Shown here piece after piece: positions 34,660 through 44,926 of a DNA stretch of 64,000 nucleotides (its first letter is position 1; the number at the start of each line of letters is the position of its first letter). Both the position numbers and the translations under genes were made by a program. Under the pieces are notes generated by a model. The model was not told the DNA's origin and did not search any database. It saw nothing but the letters and a program-made list of their open reading frames with translations. This DNA is from Bedellia somnulentella (lineage: Eukaryota; Arthropoda; Insecta; Lepidoptera; Bedelliidae): the NCBI GenBank assembly GCA_963576735.1, contig OY755176.1, positions 14,307,423-14,371,422 of the forward strand, read 5' to 3'.

Positions 34660-35611
34660 GGGCCAGTTTTTTGATCCGGAGTTAAAAATATAACCATTTG
34701 TTACATTGTCTATAGTTAAATGACTAACCAGTAGTTAAATCGTAAATCCATTTTTCATGTCTTTTTTAACTATAGTCAAACTTAACAATTGGTCAATTTG
34801 TTGACAGTGCAATGAACAATGACCAGTGATGTATAAGATAGCCTATACAAAGTATCTGAAATGCAAGATGATAAATCAAGGGATTTATAGCCGTGAGTAT
34901 ATGTATGTATGTATGTAACTGAGAGTGTGCGTTTTAGGATCATTCCCAATTTCAGTAACAATGCAGAGTACTGCTTCCTTCGATAGGCGGTAACGATGAC
35001 AAAAATCTACATCATCCCAGGTTTCTAACGGCGGATGGCGTGGCCTAAATATTTTTAACCTTCTCATCAACACACATTGTAATATAATATCATTGTCTTC
35101 TTCTTCTGACGAACTTTCGACATCAAAGTATCTACAGATCCACAAACTTTTCTTGGCCGACGGCCACTACTGGTACTACTGTCGCCATTTAGAAATTTCA
35201 GCCTGTCATTGTCTGTTAACTCTCAACTAAATAAAACTTATAGGGTGACCTACGTATATAAAATTAGTCTGTATGATTTAAAATTATTCCTCTTATAATG
35301 CTTACTTTATTTACTGGCAATACTAATATCGATGACAGCGACGCCTTTACCGGCCAAGAAAAGTTTGTGGATCTGTAACTATGTTCAAATTCATCTCAAA
35401 TGTCTGACAAACAGCTGCCATTATACAAATAACCAGCGGCCATCTTGTTTAACCCTCCAATCTTGAGTAGTTAACTTTTTTAACTAATGGTTCGATATTT
35501 GACCATTAGATACTCTAACCACGGGTCAAAAAATGTATTTTGCTGACATTTAACTAATAGTTACGATATTTAACAAATTGTTGAGTTAACCACGGATCAA
35601 AAAACTGGCCC
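34660..35611 (-). mobile_element. PIF/Harbinger element with transposase remnant
   Basis: Perfect 19-bp terminal repeats GGGCCAGTTTTTTGATCCG and a TTA duplication (34657-34659, 35612-35614). The empty site in copy 1 at about 27289 confirms the boundaries. The minus strand (34918-35145) encodes SEEEDNDIILQCVLMRRLK, then PPLETWDDVDFCHRYRLSKE, then AVLCIVTEIGNDPK. The last two segments match the N-terminal part of Harbinger nucleases (xFxxxYRLSKExV). Translation then runs into a family A tail and stops; the DDE catalytic core is absent. Internal inverted copies of CAGATCCACAAACTTTTCTT lie near 35136 and 35350. Confidence 0.88.
34880..34916 (+). mobile_element. Family A tail fragment inside Harbinger
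   Basis: GGGATTTATAGCCGTGAGTA then TATG repeats. Only the extreme 3' end is present. It truncates the transposase frame. Confidence 0.75.
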
Positions 35612-35754
35612 TTAAAAAGCCCCTTATTGAAGTCTTCAACATTTTGTCACTTTTTCATTTAATAATTTAGAGATTTGGGATATATATTTTACAACTTTGG
35701 GAGTAAATATCTTTCAAACTATAGACTCGAGACAACCTTGATGTAGATTTTTAA

Positions 35755-36716
35755 TCTATACTTATAATAAATCTGTAGAGAGGTCAATTCTGTACATGAA
35801 ATATATTTTCAAAATAACTATCAGGTGGTGATTAGGGATCGATACTGATGCCAAAAATGCAATCAGTAAAATTTTTGTCTGTCTGTCTGTCTGTCTGTCG
35901 GTTTGTATGTTCCTTATGGAAACAAAAACTACTCGACGGATTTTAACGAAACTTGGTACAATTATTCTCCATACTCCTGGGCAGGTTTTCGTATACTTTC
36001 CAGCAGAGTAGTAAAGGGGAATTTTGGGAAATTTTGGGAAAACGGGAGAAGTTACTCCATTTTTTAAGCTTCCGTCGCGTGTGCAGCCTTAATGGTTAAA
36101 CTTACATAGAAATCATGTATGACGGAAATATTCTTCATAAAATTATCTAAAAAAAAATCCTCAACAGTTTATGTCTATCTTTTACGGTTGACTCACAATA
36201 ACACGTGTAATTCCTGATAGCTTAGCAGTTCGGAACATTCTGATTATATTTGTTTACTCTTACGTTTGTAAACCTCTCACTCATCCCTAATTTAAAAAAG
36301 GTAACATTATTACCTATTCAATAAAAAAAGAATCATAGAAATCGGTAGAGAAACACCGAAATTATACATAAAATAAGCCATCGCGCCCGTGACCAAAACC
36401 GAATCGTTACTAATTTACATATAACATACTAGATGGCGCCAGTAGTTGCATCCTACAACACGTAATGATTTATTTTTTAGATTGTTATAAATACTTCATA
36501 GCGCTTTATTCCAAAATTTGCTATTAAACGGAAATACTGAACCGTTCATTAAAGCGCATTAAAAATCACCAAACTACACTGTTTAGGGAGTGCTATAAAT
36601 TTAATAAATTGAAAACATTGCGCTGAATTTCACAATGCTTGAGCAGTGACTAAAGAAAGAAACCTCAGATATTTAAAAAACAACGCTACCCGTGCGAAGC
36701 TGGGACGATCCACTAG
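35755..36716 (+). mobile_element. Non-autonomous Helitron (type 1), 962 bp
   Basis: Starts TCTATACTTATAATAAATCT, ends GATCCACTAG; a short CCCG...GGG hairpin precedes the end. The empty site in copy 1 (about 27433, TTTTTAATTTTAAAA) shows precise A^T insertion. It is the same family as 27809-28803 but in the opposite orientation and at another position. Confidence 0.9.
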
Positions 36717-37103
36717 TTTTAAAAAAAAAACACCTAAAACCTTGAAGCGGGTCACAGTTTACATCTACCTATTCAGTTTTAACCACGTAGTCTTAATAGT
36801 TTAGGAATAAAATTAGTGTGTCACGCGCACAGACAGACATAACGAAACTAATAGAGTTTCGATTTTTGCCATTCGTCTTGGAAATCCCCAAAAAAAAAGA
36901 AGGTGAAAAGGCTGTATCTATTAAATTATTAATAACTTTGTATTTTATACAAACACTATGTTAAACTAATATAAGTGTGCTTTTTGATTCCGGCTCATAA
37001 ATTTTGCATGTTATTCTCGCTATATCACTTAACTTACCTATATTTGCTACCACGAAACCCCCACGGGCGAGTGTGACCCGCTCTTTCTTTAATTTATTCA
37101 TAA

Positions 37104-37318
37104 TAATTACTATAAATCCCTTAACGAGCTTTGGAATGATAAATTCCTCAGCCACTTTTGTAAGTTGATTGGGGAAAAGATGGTGATAATGTTTTTGGTG
37201 ACGGGTCTCAAACCACATCGCCCAAAAATCACTTAATAAGCCCCTATACCCTTAGTTGCCTCTTTCGATCACCCACGGGTAGAAATGGGATAGTGTTATT
37301 CTAAGCCGACACTACACG
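37104..37318 (-). mobile_element. Family A (twin of 28806-29022)
   Basis: Same truncated head-to-inverted-tail arrangement as copy 1. The Helitron that borders the copy-1 twin is absent here. Confidence 0.82.
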
Positions 37319-37819
37319 GACGATTTATAGCCGTGAGTATATTGATGAATGTATGTAATAATCACTATAATGGAAAATATATGATGATAATATATAATTT
37401 AATATGATGTTTCCTTAATTTTTTATCAGGTATATTTTATATTAGTGATTTCCATACTTCTTTGTTGAATTGATCGCACTGTAAGATACGGATCTTATAT
37501 TTCTAAATATAATTTTCATTGTGTTTTATTAATAGCAAGGTCAGATGAGAGTAATGCCGCAGGCAATGAACTATATTCATATGAAGATACTGAAACCTGG
37601 AAGCAATAAAAGAAGAGTAGATACTACAATATAGCAGATATAAAAATAAATGTGCCCATATAACGATGTCGATTTCAAAGTCTTACTAACTACACGGCAT
37701 GCTAGGAGGTGATATAAAATCTGTGACTTTCGAATCACTGGTCACTTGGAAATAGTCAAAAGAAAACCCGCCAATGGAATCAAGACTTGCGGTGGATTAA
37801 GGATCAGCTAAATTAGGTT

Positions 37820-38140
37820 TTGTTTAAACAAACCTTAAAACATCTTTTTCAGCTTTCATCTCTGCCATCAACTAAAGACGAAAGAAAGACAGAAAGTTAT
37901 TACTCATTGCCTCATGGAAAAACCATGGTGCATTTTATATATGAAAGATTAGCAAAACAAAAATATCATACAGGCTTCCTTATCAGCTATCATTTCAAAA
38001 AGTGGTGTCATTTGATACCAGTGAAGAAAAGCTGCAAAATTATGTGCAAAATTTTTGCAACACGAGTTGGCCAAACGAGTGGAAATTCAACAAACATAAT
38101 ATATGATGATAGTATTGATGATCTAATTTTAATTTTATAA
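37820..38140 (+). pseudogene. 106-codon unidentified frame in duplication copy 2
   Basis: Starts MFKQTLKHLFQLSSLPSTKD and ends in IDDLILIL. The twin in copy 1 is frameshifted. I recognise no domain. Acidic/hydrophobic C-terminus and basic middle do not help. Likely a relic or chance ORF. Confidence 0.2.
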
Positions 38141-38630
38141 TTTATTTTTTATATTTATACTCTTATTTTTGTAGTTATAATAATAATAATCTATACTATA
38201 ATAAGACTGCACCGAGGTCAAAACTGTACATTAAAGCAAAAAAAAATAAAAACCGGTGGAATGTGTTTAATTTTCGATACTGCAGCCAAATTTGCGCTTT
38301 TTGAATAAAATGTGTGTCTGTCTGTCTTTCTGTCTGTATGTCCGGTCATCACGTTAATTCTACCAGGACGGATCTTGATCAAATTTGGTATGAAAGTAGC
38401 TTATACACCTGGCCAACATAAAGGATATAATTTATCCCGGATTTCGCAAGGGTTCCCACAGGAGCATAAAAAAACATAACTTTTATATGGTTCCCCATAT
38501 TTACACGATTCTATTTTTAATCGAACGACTTTATCAGACTCTTCATCAATAGTCTAAATCTCCATAAATTGTTTGTCAATAGTATGACTACTAGATATAT
38601 AGGTTATCAACAATTTGAACCCTATATCAA

Positions 38631-38712
38631 CGTCTTCGTGGCGTAGCGGTAAACCGTTTGGTTAGTACTAATCGAACGGAAGACTTAGGTTCGAATCCAG
38701 TGAGATCACAAT
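38631..38712 (+). repeat. tRNA-like module inside Helitron
   Basis: TGGCGTAGCGGTAAACC (A-box-like) and TAGGTTCGAATCCAG (B-box-like), with GTCTTC at the start complementary to GAAGAC just before the B box. The same module is in the Helitron at 11731-13300. A captured tRNA or SINE head that could give pol III transcription; not a canonical tRNA gene. Confidence 0.65.
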
Positions 38713-39221
38713 CTTATTGAGATTTTTTTTTGCTTTTGTGTTAGCTTAGAATAATAGGAAGCATTAATTCTTCTTTTTCACATTTAACTATGCGAATATG
38801 TATGAATAAAGATAATTGTACTTATATTGTATGAATTTGCATATTCATTTAGTAGGTCTGAGAATATATTTATAACTTTTATTTTTTTAACTATTTTGAA
38901 ACTAATATTCCCATAGATATATTATGCTATACTTACGCATAAATTAATATTCTGTTTAAGCCTCAGAATGCATAGTTGGTAAATAATAAACATTCTCAGT
39001 TTTAATTTAGTACCGCCATGACTGATTGGCTGCAATATCTGTGTGAGATATTGCAACCATCATGGTTTTTTTTCATGGTAATTATGAACGATTAAAAATG
39101 TTTTTGGAACTCACCCCCTAAGGGATTAAAATTTAGTATACAGATTTTATACATTTCTGTATCTAAAAATTTGAAATCCAGCTATCAATCATTCATGAGT
39201 TAGGCTAATAAGTAAAGGCAA

Positions 39222-39390
39222 TTAACCCCAAAAAAGGGTAGCCACAGCTTCAGAGATAGTAAATCTTTATCCACTTTTGGAAGTTAAATGGGGAAAAGGT
39301 AGTCAAATGGGTCTCCAACTGCGTCGCCCAATAATCATTTAAAAAGCCTCAATGTTCTTTATATCTATTACAAAGCCCACGGGAATATAA
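39222..39390 (-). mobile_element. Family A segment carried by the Helitron
   Basis: GGGTAGCCACAGCTTCAGAG, TCCACTTTTGGAAGTTAAAT and GGGTCTCCAACTGCGTCGCC. The position within the Helitron equals that of 11812-11975. Confidence 0.78.
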
Positions 39391-39494
39391 ATATATAAAA
39401 AAAACATAACTTAAGATAGTGTTTTGGTATTTTGGATGTAAATCGGATGCAAAATATGTAGTCCACGCGGACGTAGTCGCGGGCAAAAAGCTAG

Positions 39495-41352
39495 TGTTTA
39501 ATAAGAAGGGAAACGATAACGACCAATAATGTTGTGTGCACTATTTTTGGCATTGTAACAGATCTGAATCAATGTTTTTTCAAAAAAGGAAATGTTTGTT
39601 ATAATGCTGTTTGTGTGCCTATTAAATATATAAATAAAAATCATTTTCTTGTTTTTGTAATAAATATTTAAAGATCTAAATTGTTCTACTTACTAATATA
39701 ATTTTATGAAATGTTCTTATTCATTTTCACTTACATATAGAATTTTCTATTTCTTTATCAAATTTATTTTTAATGTGTTATTTCCAAATTTTGAAAAAAA
39801 ACAAATTAATATAGATCACTTTTAGTTCCCAAGTCTCGGAATTAAATCTTTACGAACTTGAAAAGTTGCATAAATACTTCGCTTCTTTTAAATAGAATAA
39901 TGTCTCTGAATCGTTTAACTTAATTAAGACGTTTATGTATTTAAAAAGCACTGTTGAGGTTAATGGAACGTTTACAAAAAATCTGTTCTAATTTTCCAGC
40001 CAGGGGACACAAATTACAACAGCCCGCCCGCCGCATAAATTCAACCTTTTCTACTTAATAAAAATGATTTAAGTATGCATTAAAAGAATCTTTCCTAGTC
40101 GAGGACGAGAAATTTATTGACTTCATAATTTTTTATACATGATTGTCGTTCATCGTTTTAGCGTTTGCATAAAATGATTTTTTTATTAATAATTAATGTT
40201 TCGCAGTTTTTTTCTGTATTTTTTTAATGCTCTTTATGTATTTTTTTCCTTTCACAAATTACTTTAGTAAATTATAAATAATTTATACTAATCTTTAATA
40301 AAAATTATATTAAACTTAAGTTATTACTGAATATTTTTTTAAATAGGGTGAGCTGTAGCGGAATCAATTGATTACTTACTTACTACTAACATGCAAACGA
40401 ATCCTTCCTCTTTATAATATTAAAACTATCACGGGTCTGTTTCCTTTTCACAGGTTTTTTTTAGCTAGACAAAGAAGACTGAAAAAGTTACTCCAGCTTA
40501 AAACTAAAAAATAAAAAAAAGTTATAAATTACCAACCTAATACAATGAATTTAAGTCTCAAACGTAAAAAGGGTTTTCACATGAAATCTGCACCAGCGTG
40601 TTTTTCCTCATTTGTGTTCTTATATGTTGCTAGTCGATAGAAACAACATTAGACCAGTTATTAGACCTTGAATACAAAAAATATTACAAAAAAGTCTTGA
40701 TCAAAGTTTTTCATTTCGAAAGAAGGCCAATTTAAATGGTTTAATTCGTAATTAATTAAGAAAAAGTAATGAAAATTCGGCGAATCGCTATCAACAGCTA
40801 TTCCCTATCGATTAAACCCATTGAAGAAAGGTTAATATTTTCTTTCACATTTTTAAATGGGCGTATTCAATAATACATAGATAATGAAAAATACATGGAA
40901 ATAGATGGACTCAATTCAAAATTAAAAGGAAAATCTAATTCCAAAATATGAAGGAACCCTACTACGAGTAGATTACCTTTAAAATTTGACTCTCTAAATT
41001 TAAAGTCAAACTACAAATACACATATTCTTTTCAAAATCTCCCAACACTCGTACATCGGCGGGATCAAACAATACGAGTCATTATACCGCGCCACTCACG
41101 TGAGCTCATATTGTGATCTGTGAATAGTAAGGGCCGAGCGCAGACACAGAATAATTAATTGGCACTTAATGGGGATTCGTGATCGCGATCACAGAACAGC
41201 TACACCCGCACGTTGTATGGACGAGCATCTCATTGCTGTTTAATTACCTAGGTATTAATCCCTTAGTTTCAGTTAGATAGAGTTGCAATGATTTTACAAT
41301 TTCAAACTCAGTTTTTTCATTTCATTTCATATTATCACCATAACATATTAAT
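39495..41352. other. Non-coding stretch
   Basis: AT-rich. 41050-41235 is GC-richer, with GTGATCGCGATCAC (palindrome at 41180-41193); possibly a conserved block. No exon was recognised. Confidence 0.4.
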
Positions 41353-41598
41353 TACATACATACATATACTCACGGCCATAAATCCCAAAAAGGGGTAACC
41401 AGAGCTTTAGAGCTAGAAACTCCTCAGCCGCATTTGGGAGTTGGTGGGCACAAGATGGTAGAAATAAATAAAGTGTCATTAGTTATGGGTATCTTACCGA
41501 TTCGCCCAAAAACCAGCCCCATACCATCAGTCGCCTCTTACGAAACCCGATGATAGAAAGGGGTAGTGACATTCTAAGCCGGCACTAACCGGCAATTA
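41353..41598 (-). mobile_element. SINE-like family A, diverged
   Basis: From CATACATATACTCACGGCCA to TAAGCCGGCACTAACCGG, with CAGTCGCCTCTTACGAAACC inside. Confidence 0.82.
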
Positions 41599-41624
41599 AT
41601 ATTGATTATTCTAGCCTATACAAG

Positions 41625-41765
41625 AAGAAAAAATGGCCAAGTGCGAATCGGACTCGCTCGGGAAGGTTTTTGTAGTAGCAATGCAGACTCGACTTTTTTT
41701 ATAGTGATTGTACGAAATACAAATTTAGGTTCGCAGATTGAAAAATATCTCAAAATCTGCTTACT
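41625..41765 (+). repeat. Family F repeat, start piece
   Basis: ATGGCCAAGTGCGAATCGGA then CTCGCTCGGGAAGG is a start I recognise from a common insect dispersed repeat. The rest decays quickly. The class is unassigned. Confidence 0.55.
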
Positions 41766-41877
41766 GTATCCCGTTCAATCCAATTTTATGTATAGTATAA
41801 ACTGAGATCTACTGCATATATTCTAATGTTCATTCTTGTCTTTCTAATTCAACTAAGTCCTTCATAAAAATAAATGG

Positions 41878-41990
41878 TGGGTGAGGTCTCCAGCCACCTC
41901 GCCCGATGATCACTTAATAGCTCCAAGTCATCTGTTAAGCCATCCACAGGAAGAAATGGGTTAGTGCCGTTCTAAGCCGACACTTTACAG
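41878..41990 (-). mobile_element. SINE-like family A, decayed
   Basis: GGTCTCCAGCCACCTCGCCC, then GAAGAAATGGGTTAGTGCCG and CTAAGCCGACACTTTACAGC. Confidence 0.75.
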
Positions 41991-42059
41991 CTATTTATAA
42001 GTTTAATTTTTTAAGCATTTATCAATTTGTTTGAGTAGGATTAATATTTATAAGAGGAA

Positions 42060-42130
42060 TGTTCAGGTGGCGCATATAGAGATAAAAAGGCATGTATGAA
42101 AAGATGGATGAATGAGTGGCGACCTCTAGA
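42060..42130 (+). mobile_element. LINE C-type remnant
   Basis: AAAAAGGCATGTATGAAAAG then ATGGATGAATGAGTGGCGAC encodes a short KACMKRWMNEWR-like string, as in LINE ORF C-termini. A tiny relic. 42131-44030 contains nothing else recognised, apart from a GGC-rich spot at 42910-42950. Confidence 0.4.
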
Positions 42131-44030
42131 CGGCGGACTCATTCGCACACTAGCAGCGTCATGAAAAAATCCTACATCGCGGTATGAAAATGTTTTAATG
42201 AACTAAGTATAAATACAAATTATAAGTTGGTAACACAGCAGGGTATATTGGCCAGTATATCTTTGCTGCTTTCACAAATGTGAATGAAGCTGGATTGATT
42301 TGCTAGAACCGTATAAAACGGTAATCAATCGTTTCTGCCTACCACAACGGGCACTAATGACGTCTAGTACCTAGATGTATTTATATTTTAAGTTCGTCTA
42401 AACATTTACATTACACATAAAGTAAAGTTCAAAATTCATAGCATAACTTAAATCATAAATTACGTTTCGAACATCTTACTCAATGGTTTTTACCGCCTTA
42501 GAAGTCCTAAACAAATGGAGCTCAGTCGATTTTTGACCTATTAATCTTGGGTTCGTTAAGTTCCTGCACGGGGTTTACCCTGAACAAACTTGCCGAGGGT
42601 CCCTTGATCCCAAAGTAAGTACTTATCTTACCTATAACTTGGCAACTTGAGCTTATTTGCCTTTGAGCAATATTCTTTCTTCCACGATTTTCCTCTTACT
42701 TTCTAAATAAGCTGACTTTTAAAGTGTTTGCCGGCGCATTAAATTTTATGATTTTCATATTAAAGTTTCATTTTCTTGTTTCATGTTAACATGACCGGGG
42801 AGACTGTCGCTTATTATAATGTAGGAACCGTGGCAACTACAATTCTTTAAGCTAAGCACTTTTTTCGAACTCAATCTGCAATAACTTTTCATTGTAATGT
42901 CCTGAGAAGGTGGCGGCACGAGGCGGCGGCGGTGGCAGCGCTGTAGTCATTATATTCAGAAGAAACCGAGTAAGGTAATGTTCAGAAGTTATAAACTCGA
43001 AAATGTTCTTCAAATTTCCTTGAATTTATGACGCACCTGCGCTTATTCTTACTCGTGCAAGCGCATCGATCATTTTAATGACCTATTTGATTTTGTTTTT
43101 GTATTGGTTAACTTTAAACGCATTATATATTTTGCAAGGCACTAGTGGTAATATTATGCTGATATATATGTTTTGTAATACATAGCAAATGGGAATTCAT
43201 GTTTATTACTTATGTTAATGTTGATGAACTTTTTTATATATCCATCGGAAGAATTTTTTTCAACGAAATTTGAATGTATAGCTGTGATATATGATTGAAT
43301 GTAATTTAACAAAGGTCGATTTGGAAAGAGTGACTATTCGGATTATACCATTGTACATCATAAAAAATATTACTTAATTATAATATTGGGTGTTTAAATG
43401 AATATGGCCCCACAGAAAAATCTGTGAATCTTATGTCTAGGACAAGCTTATATATGCAGAAAAACAACAAACATAAAAAGCTTTTGTAAAATAATTACTT
43501 GATAAAGGCATCCTTGAAGTTACCTTTCATTAAACCAAGTATCTAACTATGAAGATGTTCTATAAATCAGGCATAAACCATGCAAATATAACCAAAGGAA
43601 AGTTTAGCAAACAAACTTGTAGCGGACGAGGCTGCGAGCTGGAACCTCATCTTGGTAAGACTGCTAATAAGAAAACTTTACGCAAAAACATAAAAAATAC
43701 ATCTTTATATCTCTTATGTTTTTCTAATGATGTTTAACTTATAAATATCTCACGGGACTTGTTTTACAACTACTAGTATAACTTATTTAGTATATCATTG
43801 TTAATTGGACATAGATTGGAAAGCATTTTGCTAAAAATCATAAAAAAATGCTTGAACAATGAAATCTAACTAGAAAAAATCCGAAAACTAATGAATGTTA
43901 AAGCAATATATAAAAGTTGCAAAATGCGGGAACTGAAAGGATATTTATGTATAATTAAAAAAAAATGTTAGGTTATGTAAAGAACTGTATTGTATTGGAG
44001 TTTTGTACCAAAACATAAAAAAACTCTTCT

Positions 44031-44260
44031 ATTGAGGCTCCGCTGTCTGTCCGTCCGTCTATCCATCTGTCACCAGGCTCTATCTCGTGAACCGTAGTAC
44101 TTGAAGGGTAGAAAATTTCAATTGTAGCATATTATTGTTCGATACCTACAATGAGACAAAACTATCCCACTAACAATTCTCATAAAAGGGGAAGCAGAAC
44201 ATTATACAAATCGATTTATAAGCCGCTTTGACAAATAAAGGGTAAAATACTAATGTAGTA
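44031..44260. repeat. Family F repeat piece
   Basis: GAGGCTCCGCTGTCTGTCCG, then CACCAGGCTCTATCTCGTGA and GAAAATTTCAATTGTAGCAT. The same order occurs at 50770-50880. Confidence 0.65.
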
Positions 44261-44926
44261 ATGTTCTTCCAACTGCAAATAACCCCATATAATCAACAAC
44301 TTCACAAGCCAATATTCCTCCCTTATACAGCAAGCATCCCAGAAAACTTAATTAAAAACCATATCCGGCAGCACATAAAATACGTCGATATAATCATAGC
44401 GCTCTCAACCTATTTATAAAATTAGCAATATTCAGAGTACATATTGAAGAAGGCAAACGGGAGCGTGGTACCTCCAGGACGTGTCAAAAGCAATTAAGGA
44501 GTGTAAGAAGCCTTCATTAATTAGGTTGCGTTGCTCTGATTAAAGCATAAAACGTCTCCAGTCCCCGCTTATTGCATTAGACAGCAATTTACATAGCTTC
44601 ACACCTCTCTACTTCAACGACAATATAAATACAGCAGTTTAGATAGCTAAAGGTTATCATTTTAACTGTTATTTTGTAGGTATATATATGTATGTTCATC
44701 TGGTCCATCGAAGTTTCTATACTATACTACTAATTGAAATAAGACAAATGAGATTGCGTAGTACATCCTTCTAAGTGGGAAATGTTAAATTTATTGAATT
44801 AATATAATGTGGTCATTTACATAATTAGAGGATTAATATTTCAACATAATAGCAAAACAAAAAAAAACTTATTTAATTAAAATAATAAACTAATACATTT
44901 TAATTACTTAAAAATTATATACTATA
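44261..44926 (-). other. 3' flank of the retrotransposon ORF
   Basis: Likely contains the element's 3' UTR, very AT-rich next to the stop. Minus-strand T-runs are visible but no clear poly(A) tail or target duplication, so the 3' end of the element could not be fixed. Confidence 0.4.

Larger units (their letters stand above)
30082..38342 (+). repeat. Tandem segmental duplication, copy 2 (8.3 kb)
   Basis: The second unit, enlarged by four insertions absent from copy 1: a TTAA MITE (30414-30845), an unclassified element (32865-33920), a Harbinger element (34660-35611) and a Helitron (35755-36716). Removing them leaves about 4.85 kb. At the junction with copy 1 the shared bases are GTC (30082-30084), which precede AGTAGAG at 24201 and CGGTCATC at 38343. 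Confidence 0.93.
38190..39494 (+). mobile_element. Non-autonomous Helitron (type 2), 1305 bp
   Basis: Starts TCTATACTATAATAAGACTG, ends GTCGCGGGCAAAAAGCTAG, with a CGCGGACGTAGTCGCG hairpin about 10 bp from the end. Flanks are A and T. It contains a GTCT-rich array (38313-38340), a tRNA-like module (38631-38712) and a family A segment (39222-39390). The duplication breakpoint lies within it at 38342, so the duplicated unit took only its first about 150 bp. Confidence 0.88.
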
